From: Nitratireductor mangrovi
GTDB taxonomy: Bacteria > Pseudomonadota > Alphaproteobacteria > Rhizobiales > Rhizobiaceae
Reading direction: 5' to 3'
DNA length: 64,000 bases
NCBI RefSeq assembly: GCF_007922615.2
Contig: NZ_CP042301.2
Coordinates: 3,456,001 to 3,520,000 of the forward strand
The notes beneath the pieces were generated by a model. The model was not told where the DNA came from and ran no database searches. It worked only from the letters and a program-made list of their open reading frames with translations. A program made the position numbers and the translations under genes. This document shows, piece by piece, positions 1-8,674 of the stretch. The stretch's first letter is position 1. Every line of letters begins with the position of its first letter.

Positions 1-888
1 GGGCTGTGGCTCGCGGGGCGGCTTGCCTGCTTGCTCCAGCCTGATCCGGTCATGGCGATGGTGATCGACCTGATGTTCCCGGTGGCGCTCGCTGCCGCGA
101 TCTGGCGCGAGGTGCTTGCCGGCAGGAACTGGCGCAATGCGCCGGTCGCGGTGATGCTCACCCTGTTCGCTATCGCCAACGCGCTCCACCATGGGGAAAA
201 CCTGGCGATCGCGCCCGACGATCTCGGCATCCGCTTGGCGCTTGGCGCGGTTGCGATGCTGATCGCCCTGATCGGCGGCAGGATCGTACCGAGCTTCACC
301 CGAAACTGGCTTGCCCGGAACGGGCAAACGCGCCTTCCCGCTAGTCTCGGTGGTCTGGACAAGCTGGCGCTGATTGTGACCGGAACCGCGCTCGTGTTCT
401 GGATCGCCCGGCCGCATGCGGCGGCCACCGGAATCGTGCTGGTGTCATCGGGAGGCTTGCTCATGCTGCGTCTTGCCCGCTGGCGCGGCCTTGCCGCGAT
501 CGCCAGCCCGATTGTTTTCGTTCTGCATGCCGGCTATGGCTGGCTTGCCGCGTCGATGCTGCTGCTGGGCGCGGCGATCTTGTGGGACGGCATTCCGCAA
601 AGTGCGGCGGTTCATGCGCTGACGGCGGGCGCGATCGGCATCATGACGCTGGCGGTCATGACACGTGCAAGCCTCGGCCACACCGGCAGGGTGATCCGCT
701 CCGACGGCTGGACCGTCGCGATCTACGTTCTGGTGACACTCGGCGCGCTTGCCCGCGTCGCCGCACCATTGGCCGGTACGCATTACTTGCCAACGCTGGC
801 GATCGGCGGCGCGCTGTGGAGCCTCGCCTTCCTCACCTTCGCAGCCACCTACGGCCCGATGCTGTGGCGGCCGCGACTGGTTGGCTGA
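1..888 (+). CDS. nnrS: NnrS family heme-copper membrane protein (5' truncated by window)
   Basis: Polytopic inner-membrane protein linked to nitric-oxide and nitrosative stress tolerance in denitrifiers. The reading frame is open from the first base, so the real start lies outside the window; about 295 residues remain of a family usually near 400. The C-terminal half is almost entirely hydrophobic helices. Two NnrS signatures are visible: GGRIVPSFTRNWL, and a helix reading HALTAGAIGIMTLAVMTRAS followed by LGHTGR. The conserved histidines and arginines of these stretches are intact. It ends 110 bp before napE on the same strand, which fits a denitrification island. Its own promoter is not in view. 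Confidence 0.9.
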   Translation, partial: GLWLAGRLACLLQPDPVMAMVIDLMFPVALAAAIWREVLAGRNWRNAPVAVMLTLFAIANALHHGENLAIAPDDLGIRLALGAVAMLIALIGGRIVPSFTRNWLARNGQTRLPASLGGLDKLALIVTGTALVFWIARPHAAATGIVLVSSGGLLMLRLARWRGLAAIASPIVFVLHAGYGWLAASMLLLGAAILWDGIPQSAAVHALTAGAIGIMTLAVMTRASLGHTGRVIRSDGWTVAIYVLVTLGALARVAAPLAGTHYLPTLAIGGALWSLAFLTFAATYGPMLWRPRLVG

Positions 889-923
889 AAATGCGCCGGT
901 TAGTCCGTATTGGCTGTTGAAAT

Positions 924-937
924 TTAGCGTTCGCCAA
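924..937 (+). promoter_or_regulatory. Candidate Crp/Fnr (NnrR-type) box upstream of napE
   Basis: TTAGC-N4-GCCAA is a 14-bp dyad with the TTG-N8-CAA layout of Fnr/NnrR-class operators and one mismatch (TTA for TTG). It lies 61 bp upstream of the napE start, a distance that would suit an activator centred near -41. The two better boxes near nnrR share the geometry. Inference only. Confidence 0.45.
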
Positions 938-998
938 TGCACCATGGTCGCATTGGTGGAATTCCCGCTTCCATCTGTCCAAGGCCCATGAGGAGGAC

Positions 999-1187
999 AT
1001 GACCCAGGACAGTGGCAACGCGGCGCGGGAGCCGCACTCTCCGTCACGTCGGAAAGAATTGCTTGCCTTCCTGATCCTTGCGTTCGGGATCTGGCCGATC
1101 GTCGCCGTCGGCGTGGTCGGTGGCTACGGCTTTCTGGTCTGGATGTGGCAGATCGTCTTCGGTCCGCCGGGACCTCCTGGAGGTTGA
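999..1187 (+). CDS. napE: Periplasmic nitrate reductase component NapE
   Basis: A 62-residue membrane protein of unknown exact role, commonly the first gene of nap operons. A charged N-terminus (about residues 1-20, ending SRRKELLAF) is followed by one long hydrophobic helix containing VGGYGFLVWMWQ, typical of NapE, and a short Gly/Pro tail. A strong AGGAGG ribosome-binding site ends a few bases before the ATG. It is followed four bases later by napF, so it opens the napEFDABC operon. Confidence 0.9.
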   Translation: MTQDSGNAAREPHSPSRRKELLAFLILAFGIWPIVAVGVVGGYGFLVWMWQIVFGPPGPPGG

Positions 1188-1191
1188 AGCG

Positions 1192-1506
1192 TTGGCCGCT
1201 GCTGCCTCCATGACGCGCAGAGCGTTCCTGACTGGCGGAACATTGCCGGACCCGCGCTCATCGTCGCCGACCGCAGCCCGACTGCCAGCCGTCTCCGCCG
1301 ACTGCCTGGCCCTGCAGGGCGTAACCTGCATGGTATGCCGCGACGCCTGCCCTGAGGATGCGATCCGGTTCCGCCCGCGCCTGGGCGGCCTCTTCGTGCC
1401 TGAAATCGATGCCGTCGCCTGCACCCGCTGCGGTGACTGCTTGAGCGCCTGCCCGGCAGAAGCCCTGGTGCCGGGCGAGACCTCGCGAGAGGATGTCGAT
1501 GCCTGA
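1192..1506 (+). CDS. napF: Short NapF-type iron-sulfur protein
   Basis: Cytoplasmic ferredoxin-like protein associated with maturation of NapA. A TTG start is chosen because GGAGG lies eight bases upstream; ATG at 1210 is the alternative. The product is about 104 residues, against roughly 160 for usual NapF. Two cysteine clusters are visible: C-x6-C-x2-C-x3-C-P (second-cluster type, CMVCRDACP) and C-x2-C-x2-C-x3-C-P (CTRCGDCLSACP). The first of the usual three 4Fe-4S motifs is absent; instead there is a short stretch with MTRRAFLTGG. The 3' end overlaps napD. The N-terminal shortening looks genuine because napE occupies the upstream sequence. Confidence 0.85.
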   Translation: MAAAASMTRRAFLTGGTLPDPRSSSPTAARLPAVSADCLALQGVTCMVCRDACPEDAIRFRPRLGGLFVPEIDAVACTRCGDCLSACPAEALVPGETSREDVDA

Positions 1507-1765
1507 GAAGACCGGCCGCTACCATGTCTCCAGCGCGGTTGTTTCAGCGCGGCAGGAGGTCGTCGCTGAGGTCATGACGGCGATCGCCGCGCTGCCGAAC
1601 ACCGAGATCGCAGCGCATGAAGCCGGTCGGATCGTCGTGGTCATGGAGGGCCGGAGCACGGGAGAACTCGGCGACCGCCTGACTGCGATCGCGCTCCTTG
1701 ACGGCGTCATCGCCGCGAACATGGTTTTCGAGCATGCGGAGGAAGTGGAGGCCGCTATCCCATGA
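1499..1765 (+). CDS. napD: NapD chaperone for NapA Tat signal peptide
   Basis: Small cytoplasmic chaperone that binds the twin-arginine signal of NapA and holds back export until the molybdenum cofactor is inserted. The 88-residue protein has the NapD pattern: an N-terminal strand [11 protein letters not shown], a central [20 protein letters not shown], then a final helix and strand. GAGAGG six bases upstream favours the ATG at 1499 over the one at 1493. The gene overlaps napF by eight bases and napA by four (ATGA), indicating translational coupling in the operon. Confidence 0.9.
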   Translation: MPEKTGRYHVSSAVVSARQEVVAEVMTAIAALPNTEIAAHEAGRIVVVMEGRSTGELGDRLTAIALLDGVIAANMVFEHAEEVEAAIP

Positions 1766-4260
1766 CCAACCTCAATCGCCGTGAACTTCTGAAGGCCCAC
1801 GCCGCCGCGGTGGCAGCGGCGAGCGCAGGCATCACGCTTCCGGCTGCGGCCCAGCCGGTGCCCGGCGGCGTCGAAGCGCTTGCGATCAAATGGTCCAAGG
1901 CACCTTGCCGCTTCTGCGGCACTGGCTGCGGCGTCATGGTCGGGGTGAAGGACGGCAAGGTCGTCGCTACCCATGGCGACATGCAGCATGAAGTCAATCG
2001 CGGCCTCAACTGCGTGAAGGGCTATTTCCTGTCCAAGATCATGTATGGGGCCGACCGGTTGACCACGCCGCTGATGCGCAAGCGCAACGGCGTCTTTGCC
2101 AAGGACGGCGACTTCGAACCGGTGTCGTGGGACGAGGCGTTCGACACGATGGCGGCGAAGGTCAAGCAGGTGCTTGCCGCCAAGGGGCCGGAAGGCATCG
2201 GAATGTTTGGCTCGGGCCAGTGGACGGTGATGGAGGGCTATGCGGCCTCGAAGCTTATGCGCGCCGGCTTCCGCTCCAACAATCTGGAACCCAATGCACG
2301 TCACTGCATGGCCTCGGCGGCGGTCGCCTTCATGCGCAGCTTCGGCATCGACGAACCCATGGGCTGCTATGACGATTTCGAGCACGCCGACGCCTTCGTG
2401 CTCTGGGGCTCGAACATGGCCGAGATGCATCCGATCCTGTGGACACGACTTGCCGATCGCCGGCTCGGCCATCCCCACGTGCGATGCGCGGTGCTGTCGA
2501 CCTTCACGCATCGTTCGATGGACCTCGCCGACATCCCGATCGTCTTCAAGCCGGGCACCGACCTCGCCATTCTCAACTACATCGCCAACCACATCATCCA
2601 GTCGGGCGCCGTGAACGAGGATTTCGTCGCCAGGCACGCGACCTTCATGAAAGGTGCGACGGACATCGGCTACGGCCTCAGGCCGGACGATCCCATCGAA
2701 ATGGCGGCGACCGGCGCCGGCAATCCCGGGCTCATGGAGCCGTCGGATTTCGAAGCCTTCAAGGCCCATGTCGCGGAATACACACTCGACAGGGTAAGCG
2801 AGCTGTCGGGTGTCGAGCCCGGTTTCCTCGAGGAACTGGCAGCCCTTTACGCCGACCCCGACAAGAAGGTGATGTCGCTCTGGACCATGGGGTTCAACCA
2901 GCATGTGCGCGGCGTCTGGGCCAACCAGATGGTCTACAATCTGCACCTGCTAACAGGGAAGATATCCGAGCCGGGCAATTCGCCGTTCTCGCTGACCGGC
3001 CAGCCTTCGGCCTGCGGCACGGCGCGCGAGGTCGGCACCTTCGCCCATCGCTTGCCGGCAGACATGGTGGTCACGAATCCTCAACATGTCGAACATGCGG
3101 AGGAGTTGTGGAAGCTGCCGCACGGGCTGCTCAACACCAAGCCCGGCTTCCACGCCGTCCAGCAGGATCGGATGCTCAAGGACGGTGTCATCAATTTCTA
3201 CTGGATCCAGGTCAACAACAACCTTCAGGCGGCGCCCAACTCCTCCAACGAGACCTATCCGGGCTACCGCAACCCCGAAAACATGATCGTCGTGTCGGAT
3301 GCCTATCCGACAGTGACGGCGATGGCGGCCGACATCATCCTGCCGGCGGCCATGTGGGTTGAAAAGGAGGGCGTCTACGGCAATGCCGAGCGCCGCACCC
3401 ATTCGTGGCACCAGCTTGTCGACGCGCCGGGCGAGGCGCGCTCCGACCTTTGGCAACTGGCGGAGTTTTCGAAACGCTTCACCACGGACGAGACCTGGCC
3501 CGCAGAAATCCTCGACGCCAATCCCGACTATCGCGGCAAGACCCTGTTCGACGTCGTCTTCGCCAACGGCCAGGTCGACCGCTACCCGCTGTCCGACACC
3601 GCCGCGGAATACGCCAACCGGGAAGCCAATGATTTCGGTTTCTACATCCAGAAGGGCCTTTTCGAGGAATATGCCGCCTTTGGCCGCGGTCACGGCCACG
3701 ACCTCGCACCCTACGACACCTATCACCAGGTGCGCGGGCTGCGCTGGCCGGTCGTCAACGGCGAGGAGACCAAGTGGCGGTTCCGAGAGGGTTACGATCC
3801 CTATGTGAAGCCCGGTGCTGGCGTCGAGTTCTATGGACGGCCCGATGGCCGCGCGGTCATCCTGGCGGTGCCCTATGAACCGCCTGCCGAGTCGCCGGAT
3901 GACGAATACGACATGTGGCTGGTGACCGGACGGGTGCTGGAGCACTGGCATTCTGGCTCGATGACCATGCGCGTGCCGGAACTCTACAAGGCCTTTCCGG
4001 GCGCCAAGGTGTTCATGAACGCGGCCGATGCGCGCGATCGCGGCATAAACCAGGGTGCCGAGGTGCGGATCGTGTCGCGGCGCGGCGAGATACGGTCCCG
4101 CGTCGAGACCCGCGGACGCAACCGGATGCCGAGCGGCGTCGTCTTCGTGCCGTGGTTCGACGCCTCGCAACTCATCAACAAATGCACGCTGGATGCCACC
4201 GACCCGATCTCAAAACAGACGGATTTCAAGAAATGCGCGGTCAAGATCGTTTCCGCCTGA
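1762..4260 (+). CDS. napA: Periplasmic nitrate reductase catalytic subunit NapA
   Basis: Reduces nitrate to nitrite in the periplasm using a bis-MGD molybdenum centre and one 4Fe-4S cluster, taking electrons from NapB. The 832-residue length is normal. A Tat signal (NRRELLKAH followed by an Ala-rich stretch ending near AAAQ) occupies the first 31 residues. The cluster cysteines are C49, C52, C56 and C84, and the molybdenum ligand is C182 in NARHCMASA. The molybdopterin-binding C-terminal domain follows, with [13 protein letters not shown]. It overlaps napD by four bases and napB by 28. Confidence 0.98.
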   Translation: MTNLNRRELLKAHAAAVAAASAGITLPAAAQPVPGGVEALAIKWSKAPCRFCGTGCGVMVGVKDGKVVATHGDMQHEVNRGLNCVKGYFLSKIMYGADRLTTPLMRKRNGVFAKDGDFEPVSWDEAFDTMAAKVKQVLAAKGPEGIGMFGSGQWTVMEGYAASKLMRAGFRSNNLEPNARHCMASAAVAFMRSFGIDEPMGCYDDFEHADAFVLWGSNMAEMHPILWTRLADRRLGHPHVRCAVLSTFTHRSMDLADIPIVFKPGTDLAILNYIANHIIQSGAVNEDFVARHATFMKGATDIGYGLRPDDPIEMAATGAGNPGLMEPSDFEAFKAHVAEYTLDRVSELSGVEPGFLEELAALYADPDKKVMSLWTMGFNQHVRGVWANQMVYNLHLLTGKISEPGNSPFSLTGQPSACGTAREVGTFAHRLPADMVVTNPQHVEHAEELWKLPHGLLNTKPGFHAVQQDRMLKDGVINFYWIQVNNNLQAAPNSSNETYPGYRNPENMIVVSDAYPTVTAMAADIILPAAMWVEKEGVYGNAERRTHSWHQLVDAPGEARSDLWQLAEFSKRFTTDETWPAEILDANPDYRGKTLFDVVFANGQVDRYPLSDTAAEYANREANDFGFYIQKGLFEEYAAFGRGHGHDLAPYDTYHQVRGLRWPVVNGEETKWRFREGYDPYVKPGAGVEFYGRPDGRAVILAVPYEPPAESPDDEYDMWLVTGRVLEHWHSGSMTMRVPELYKAFPGAKVFMNAADARDRGINQGAEVRIVSRRGEIRSRVETRGRNRMPSGVVFVPWFDASQLINKCTLDATDPISKQTDFKKCAVKIVSA

Positions 4261-4718
4261 AAAGCAGGCGCAGGCTTTTTCTGGCCCTCGCTGCCGCGAT
4301 GCTGACGGCAGGGGCTGCACTCGCCCAGATGGTTCCGCCACTGACCGGGCCTGTGCCCTTCGCCGAACCGGTTCCGGCCGACCCCCTGCCCAAGTGGATC
4401 GTGGACGACGTGCGCAAGATGCGCGCCTATCCCGAGCAGCCGCCGGTGATCCCGCATTCGATCGAAGGCTATCAGCTGTCGGTGAACGCCAATCGCTGCC
4501 TTTCCTGCCACAAGCGCGAATTCACACAAGGCTCCGGCGCGCCCATGATCAGCGTCACGCACTACATGACGCGCGAGGGGCAGATGCTGGCTGATGTGTC
4601 ACCACGCCGCTATTTCTGTACCGCTTGTCATGTTCCCCAGGCCGACACGGCGCCGCTTGTCGAGAACACCTTCATCGACATGAGTGAACTCGGCGTCGGC
4701 CATGCGGGGGAAGAGTGA
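4233..4718 (+). CDS. napB: Diheme cytochrome NapB
   Basis: Periplasmic electron-transfer subunit that passes electrons from NapC to NapA. The start chosen is an ATG inside the end of napA, giving 161 residues with an N-terminal signal ([21 protein letters not shown], cleavage near residue 32). Two c-type heme motifs, CLSCH at about 89-93 and CTACH at 129-133, match the diheme NapB family. The 28-base overlap with napA and direct abutment to napC suggest coupled translation. Confidence 0.95.
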   Translation: MRGQDRFRLKSRRRLFLALAAAMLTAGAALAQMVPPLTGPVPFAEPVPADPLPKWIVDDVRKMRAYPEQPPVIPHSIEGYQLSVNANRCLSCHKREFTQGSGAPMISVTHYMTREGQMLADVSPRRYFCTACHVPQADTAPLVENTFIDMSELGVGHAGEE

Positions 4719-5462
4719 ATGTTGGCCGGGATCAAAGCCGCGGCTTGGCGGGCCTGGAGCATCGTTTCGACACCGGCCGCAACGTTGAGCCTCGGCTTTC
4801 TGACGCTGGGCGGCTTCCTTGGCGGAGTCATCTTCTGGGGTGCCTTCAACACTGCCCTGGAACTCACCAATACCGAGCAGTTTTGCATCTCGTGTCATGA
4901 GATGAAGAACAATGTCTACGAGGAGTTGTCGCGAACGGTGCATTTCTCCAATCGCTCGGGTGTACGTGCCTCATGTCCGGACTGCCACGTGCCGCATGAG
5001 TGGACCGACAAGATCGCCCGCAAGATGCAGGCCTCGAAGGAGGTCTGGGGCAAGATCTTCGGCACTATCAATACCCGGCGCAAGTTCCTCGACCACCGTC
5101 TCGAGTTGGCACAGCACGAATGGGCGCGGCTCAAGGCAAATGACAGCCTGGAATGCCGCAACTGCCACTCGGAAGTCGCCATGGACCTCTCGCGGCAGAC
5201 CGAGCGCGCGGCGGAAATCCACACGCGCTACCTGCTCTCGGGTGAGAGGACCTGCATCGACTGCCACAAGGGCATCGCACATGAACTGCCCAACATGGAA
5301 GGTGTCGATCCGGGCTGGAAGGTACCGCCGGAACTGCAGGCCGGAAACCCGGGCGAAGACGTTGCCCGCCGCCTCGAGCGGGTTGCCGGCGCCATTCATC
5401 CCTACCTGCCGGTAGCCACGATGATCGCTTCGCCGACCGGCCAGCGCGACGCGGAGCCTTGA
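4719..5462 (+). CDS. napC: Tetraheme quinol dehydrogenase NapC
   Basis: Membrane-anchored NapC/NirT family cytochrome that oxidises quinol and feeds NapB/NapA. The 247-residue protein starts at the base after the napB stop. One N-terminal transmembrane helix (about residues 20-45) is followed by four heme motifs: CISCH 56-60, CPDCH 86-90, CRNCH 146-150 and CIDCH 179-183. Length and heme number are normal. It is the last gene of the operon; no napG or napH follows, so this is the quinol-NapC-NapB-NapA version. Confidence 0.97.
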   Translation: MLAGIKAAAWRAWSIVSTPAATLSLGFLTLGGFLGGVIFWGAFNTALELTNTEQFCISCHEMKNNVYEELSRTVHFSNRSGVRASCPDCHVPHEWTDKIARKMQASKEVWGKIFGTINTRRKFLDHRLELAQHEWARLKANDSLECRNCHSEVAMDLSRQTERAAEIHTRYLLSGERTCIDCHKGIAHELPNMEGVDPGWKVPPELQAGNPGEDVARRLERVAGAIHPYLPVATMIASPTGQRDAEP

Positions 5463-5466
5463 GAGA

Positions 5467-5493
5467 ATGGGGGCGGCGAGGCGCCGCCCCCAT
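5467..5493. terminator. Bidirectional hairpin between napC and pseudoazurin
   Basis: A perfect 12-bp stem (ATGGGGGCGGCG with its complement) closes on a 3-nt AGG loop, between two convergent genes. There is no U-tract on either side, so it may act as a stable mRNA end or a Rho-assisted terminator. Confidence 0.7.
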
Positions 5494-5507
5494 GGCTCTA
5501 CGCCAGG

Positions 5508-5951
5508 CTATTTCGCAGCGACGGAAAGCCCGAACAGTTCGCCGAACACCGTCTTGGCCTTGCCAGCATGCTTGACGGCCTTGGCTTCGTCGAGATTGAC
5601 GGGCTCCCCGACGGCAATCAGCGCAACCATTCCCATGGCGTAGTGCGGCGCGCATTTGATGCCGTAGATGCCTTCCTTGTCGAGCGTGACAACGATCTCC
5701 TCGTTGAACTTGCCCTTGAAAGAGGTAACCCCTTCCGGAAGCATGCCCTTGATCGCCTCCGCGTTGTGTCCCTTGTCGGTGGGCACGAAGCGGACCGTGT
5801 CGCCCGGCGCGGCGCGGATGAAATCGGGCTCGAAGACCATCGCTCCCTTCTCGCCCTTGTTGAGCATCTTTACCTCGTGCTCGGCGGCGCTGGCGGCGCT
5901 GGTGAAGGTGACCGCCGCGCCAAGCGCGAGCATTGAAATCAGCTTTTTCAT
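5508..5951 (-). CDS. Pseudoazurin (type 1 copper protein)
   Basis: Periplasmic blue-copper electron carrier that typically donates electrons to copper nitrite reductase or nitrous-oxide reductase. The 147-residue precursor has a signal peptide of about 22 residues ([21 protein letters not shown]). The copper ligands are all present: H62 in DKGHNAE, then C100, H103 and M108 in [10 protein letters not shown]. Length is normal for the family. It is convergent with napC and divergent from nnrR, with a candidate NnrR box in the shared 123-bp gap. Its presence implies that a copper-dependent denitrification enzyme is encoded elsewhere in this genome. Confidence 0.95.
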   Translation of the reverse strand: MKKLISMLALGAAVTFTSAASAAEHEVKMLNKGEKGAMVFEPDFIRAAPGDTVRFVPTDKGHNAEAIKGMLPEGVTSFKGKFNEEIVVTLDKEGIYGIKCAPHYAMGMVALIAVGEPVNLDEAKAVKHAGKAKTVFGELFGLSVAAK

Positions 5952-6012
5952 CGATCTTTCCTTTGTTCTCGGGAGGGTATGTGTTCACTACGACAACGGG
6001 CCGCTAAAAGAT

Positions 6013-6026
6013 TTGCGCTTGCTCAA
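6013..6026. promoter_or_regulatory. NnrR/Fnr-type box in pseudoazurin-nnrR divergent promoter
   Basis: TTGCGCTTGCTCAA has exact TTG and CAA half-site cores separated by eight bases, the geometry of Fnr/NnrR operators. It lies 49 bp before nnrR and 62 bp before the pseudoazurin start, so it could serve autoregulation and pseudoazurin control. Inference from pattern only. Confidence 0.6.
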
Positions 6027-6074
6027 ACTGGCGCTAGAAAGCCGCGCGGAGCATCCGCCGGGTGAAGGAATTCC

Positions 6075-6776
6075 ATGGCAAGGCTTGACCGGACACTGAT
6101 CGCGAGCTTGCCCGCATTTGCGGGGCTGTCGGGTCCCGAACTTGACGCTATCCTCGAAGGCGCTCGTTCGGCACGGCATGCCAGGGACAGCGAGATATTC
6201 TCGCAGGACGAGGAAGCAGACCGGTTCTTCCTGCTCCTGTCGGGCCATATCCGTGTGGTCCGGACGTCGGCGCAGGGTCATCAGGTCATTGCACGCTATA
6301 TCAATGAAGGCGAGTTGTTCGGCATTGCCATCGCGATGGGCAGGACCACCTATCCGGCCAGCGCCGTGGCAGCTGTCGATTGTGTCGTCCTGACCTGGCC
6401 CAACAGCGCCTGGCCCGACCTGCAGGCAAAGGTTCCCGCCTTCGGCGCGGTCGCCTACCAGACGATCGGCGCGAGGCTGCAGGATACTCAAGCACGGGTC
6501 ATGGAAATGACCACCGAACAGGTCGAGCAGCGCATCGCGCGCACGATTTTGCGGCTTGTCCGGCAGTCGGGCCGCAAGGTCACCGACGGGGTCGAGATCG
6601 ATTTCCCGATCAGCCGGCAGGACATTGCCGAGATGACCGGGACCACGCTCCATACGGTCAGCCGCGTCCTGAGCGCATGGGAGGGCGACGGCATCGTCCG
6701 CAGCGGTCGCCGGAAGGTGACGGTAACAGACCCGCACCGTCTGATGCTGATTGCCGAGAGCCGAAAAGGCGACTGA
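6075..6776 (+). CDS. nnrR: Crp/Fnr family nitric-oxide response regulator (NnrR-like)
   Basis: Transcription factor of the Crp/Fnr superfamily, probably the NO-responsive activator of denitrification genes. The 233-residue product has an N-terminal cyclic-nucleotide-binding fold (about 15-115), a dimerisation helix, and a winged helix at about 180-202 with ISRQDIAEMTGTTLHTVSR, matching Fnr-type recognition helices. The N-terminal cysteine set of oxygen-sensing Fnr is absent, which favours NnrR/DNR over FnrL/FixK. Neighbouring nap, nnrS and pseudoazurin genes support the assignment. The exact subclass (NnrR or DNR) cannot be settled by eye. Confidence 0.85.
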   Translation: MARLDRTLIASLPAFAGLSGPELDAILEGARSARHARDSEIFSQDEEADRFFLLLSGHIRVVRTSAQGHQVIARYINEGELFGIAIAMGRTTYPASAVAAVDCVVLTWPNSAWPDLQAKVPAFGAVAYQTIGARLQDTQARVMEMTTEQVEQRIARTILRLVRQSGRKVTDGVEIDFPISRQDIAEMTGTTLHTVSRVLSAWEGDGIVRSGRRKVTVTDPHRLMLIAESRKGD

Positions 6777-6779
6777 GGC

Positions 6780-6986
6780 TCAGCCGTTCATCGCCGTCAG
6801 AAGTTCGGAGACGAATGCCGTCTCTTCGAGTCCATGCTCCTCGCACGCCTCGGTGACGGTATGAAATCCGCCGATCGGGCAACCGACGCACAGCATGCCG
6901 TGACGCATCATCACCCCGACTGTGGCGGGCCAGCGCCGCATGATTTCGTCGACGGGCATGTCGGGGTCCAGGGTAGAAGGCTTCAT
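6780..6986 (-). CDS. DUF1858 small CxxC redox protein
   Basis: A 68-residue cytoplasmic protein of the DUF1858 (hybrid-cluster-protein-associated redox disulfide) type. Visible features are PDMPVDEIMRRWPATVGVMMRHGM, given here as PDMPVDEIMRRW plus a helix, followed by CVGCPIGGFHTV with a CxxC pair and a later Cys in TEACEEHG. The function is unknown; the family is often found near nitrosative-stress and denitrification genes. It is convergent with nnrR (three bases apart), and a perfect Fnr/NnrR-like dyad lies 48 bp upstream of its start. A thiol-disulfide or metal-binding role is inferred from the cysteines only. Confidence 0.85.
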   Translation of the reverse strand: MKPSTLDPDMPVDEIMRRWPATVGVMMRHGMLCVGCPIGGFHTVTEACEEHGLEETAFVSELLTAMNG

Positions 6987-7033
6987 TGGCAGGCTCCTCT
7001 ACCAATAGGAAACCCGAACCAGCGCTTTTTACT

Positions 7034-7047
7034 TTGTTCCCGAGCAA
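7034..7047 (-). promoter_or_regulatory. NnrR/Fnr-type box upstream of DUF1858 gene
   Basis: TTGTTCCCGAGCAA, extended to CTTTG-N8-CAAAG at 7032-7049, is a perfect 5+5 dyad with the TTG-N8-CAA spacing. It is the best of the three such boxes in the island and links the small CxxC protein to the regulon. Confidence 0.65.
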
Positions 7048-7201
7048 AGAGGCGAATGATGCCCGACCAAGCCTCAGGTTGGCGGCACGTCATGATGGGC
7101 CGGGCGGATCACGCGGTCAGCCGGAGCCGATCGTGGGGCTGAAAGATGGGCTGAGCAGCTTCAGATAAAAAACTAAAAAAACAATAACATGACAGAGAAC
7201 C

Positions 7202-7291
7202 TGGCGGAGAGGGGGGGATTCGAACCCCCGATACCCTTGCGAGTATGCCGCATTTCGAGTGCGGTGCATTCAACCACTCTGCCACCTCTCC
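7202..7291 (-). tRNA. tRNA-Ser(CGA)
   Basis: Read on the minus strand this folds as a class II tRNA with a long variable arm. The acceptor stem is GGAGAGG/CCTCTCC with G discriminator and encoded CCA (7202-7204). The anticodon loop is CTCGAAA, giving anticodon CGA (codon UCG). The T-loop GGTTCGAATCC is canonical. T-rich runs on the minus strand at about 7170-7190, just past the 3' end, could end transcription. Confidence 0.97.
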
Positions 7292-7386
7292 GCGGGGCGT
7301 GGTCCGCCGTTTGACGGCGCGGCGCACAGATAGCGAAGGTCGATTGCGGAAACAAGGCCCGCGGCGGCGAAAAACACGCTCCCGGC

Positions 7387-7415
7387 TTGACTTGGCCAAC
7401 CCCTTCCGTTAACGA
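7387..7415 (+). promoter_or_regulatory. Sigma-70-like promoter for rplU-rpmA
   Basis: TTGACT and TAACGA are separated by 17 bases, about 130 bp upstream of rplU. This leaves a leader of roughly 120 nt, a length common for ribosomal-protein operons. No specific leader structure was recognised. Confidence 0.55.
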
Positions 7416-7543
7416 CGCGAGGCTTCCGGCGTGGAAAACCTCCGCGCCGTTTGTCGTTTGAACCCGAAACAGACTGAAAAGAAGACGGCCGGGCGGAAAA
7501 CCGTTTCGTCCAACGAGCCGGTCCGAACAGCGAAAGGCAAGAA

Positions 7544-8209
7544 ATGTTCGCAGTCATCAAAACCGGCGGCAAGCAGTACCGCGTTGCCGCAGACGACCTT
7601 CTGAAGGTCGAAAAGGTAACCGGCGAAGCCGGTGACATCGTCGAATTCCCGCATGTCCTCGTCGTCGGCGAAGGCGAAGACGTGACCCTGGGCGCCCCGT
7701 TCGTGGATGGCGCCATGGTTGCCGCCGAAGTCGTCGAGCAGGGCCGCGGCAAGAAGGTGATCGCGTTCAAGAAGCGCCGCCGGCAGAATTCGCGCCGCAA
7801 GCGCGGCCACCGGCAGCTTCTGACCACGGTGCGCATCTCGGAGATCCTGACCGGCGGTGCCAAGCCGTCGAAGAAGGCGGCGCCGAAGAAGGCTGCCGAG
7901 CCGAAGGCGACCGAGGAAAAGCCGGCCGCCAAGAAGCAGCCCGCGCCCAAGAAGGACGAAGCCAAGGCCGAAACGACGGCATCGGCCGCGCCGCTCTTCA
8001 CCGCGCCGAAGGGCGAGGCCGACGACCTGACCACGATCAAGGGCATCGGCCCGGTCGCCGCCGGCCAGCTGAAGGAGCAGGGCATCACCACCTTCGCCCA
8101 GATCGCGGCGCTGTCGGACGACGACGTCGCGCGCATCGACGAGGCGATGCCGTTCAGCGCCGATCAGATCAAGGACTGGCGCGATCAGGCCAAGGAACTG
8201 GCCAAGTAG
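7544..8209 (+). CDS. rplU: 50S ribosomal protein L21 with C-terminal extension
   Basis: Large-subunit ribosomal protein. Residues 1 to about 103 are an ordinary L21 ([14 protein letters not shown].., [20 protein letters not shown]). The 221-residue total is about twice the usual length: a Lys/Ala/Pro-rich linker (about 104-150) leads to a folded tail of about 60 residues, [20 protein letters not shown] onward, which is a helix-hairpin-helix-like motif also seen at the ends of other alphaproteobacterial proteins. Such extended L21 proteins are usual in this order. AAAGG precedes the ATG. It is followed by rpmA in the usual pairing. Confidence 0.97.
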   Translation: MFAVIKTGGKQYRVAADDLLKVEKVTGEAGDIVEFPHVLVVGEGEDVTLGAPFVDGAMVAAEVVEQGRGKKVIAFKKRRRQNSRRKRGHRQLLTTVRISEILTGGAKPSKKAAPKKAAEPKATEEKPAAKKQPAPKKDEAKAETTASAAPLFTAPKGEADDLTTIKGIGPVAAGQLKEQGITTFAQIAALSDDDVARIDEAMPFSADQIKDWRDQAKELAK

Positions 8210-8289
8210 CCTGATCGGGGTTTGAAAACGGACGCGAATGCGTCCATAAGGATTTCGGGCGCCCGCGCGGCGCAAAGGAGTTTAGAGAG

Positions 8290-8559
8290 ATGGCACACAA
8301 GAAAGCTGGCGGTTCGTCGCGCAACGGTCGCGATTCCGAATCCAAGCGCCTTGGCGTGAAGAAGTTCGGCGGCGAGCAGGTTCTCGCCGGAAACATCATC
8401 GCGCGTCAGCGCGGCACCAAGTGGCATCCGGGCGACAATGTCGGCATGGGCAAGGACCACACGCTGTTTGCGCTCGAGGCCGGTGCGGTTGCGTTCCGCA
8501 AGAAAGCCAACGGTCGCACCTATGTGTCGGTAAACCCGACCATGGAAGCCGCGGAGTAG
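8290..8559 (+). CDS. rpmA: 50S ribosomal protein L27
   Basis: Ribosomal protein of the peptidyl-transferase region, 89 residues. [19 protein letters not shown] and the following [20 protein letters not shown] are diagnostic. The N-terminus starts directly with the mature MAHKK form and lacks the cleavable extension of Firmicutes. AAGGAG precedes the ATG. It is paired with rplU (80 bp gap), and a clear Rho-independent terminator follows. Confidence 0.99.
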   Translation: MAHKKAGGSSRNGRDSESKRLGVKKFGGEQVLAGNIIARQRGTKWHPGDNVGMGKDHTLFALEAGAVAFRKKANGRTYVSVNPTMEAAE

Positions 8560-8627
8560 CCGGTTCCGCACCAAAACACCGGCGCCCATCTCGGGTCCCG
8601 GTGTCTGGATAGCCAGAAATGAGATCA

Positions 8628-8656
8628 GGGGAGATGGGCCACCATCTCCCCTTTTT
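8628..8656 (+). terminator. Rho-independent terminator after rpmA
   Basis: Perfect 10-bp stem GGGGAGATGG/CCATCTCCCC with a GCCA loop, followed directly by TTTTT. It ends only 18 bp before the next ATG, so the following acetyltransferase probably depends on read-through or on a promoter inside this region. Confidence 0.9.
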
Positions 8657-8674
8657 CGTTTCCCGGAGGTCCAG

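Noticed and set aside
7202..7291. tRNA-Ser as a possible integration (attachment) site
   Set aside because: No integrase, no direct repeat of the tRNA 3' end and normal housekeeping genes on the downstream side.
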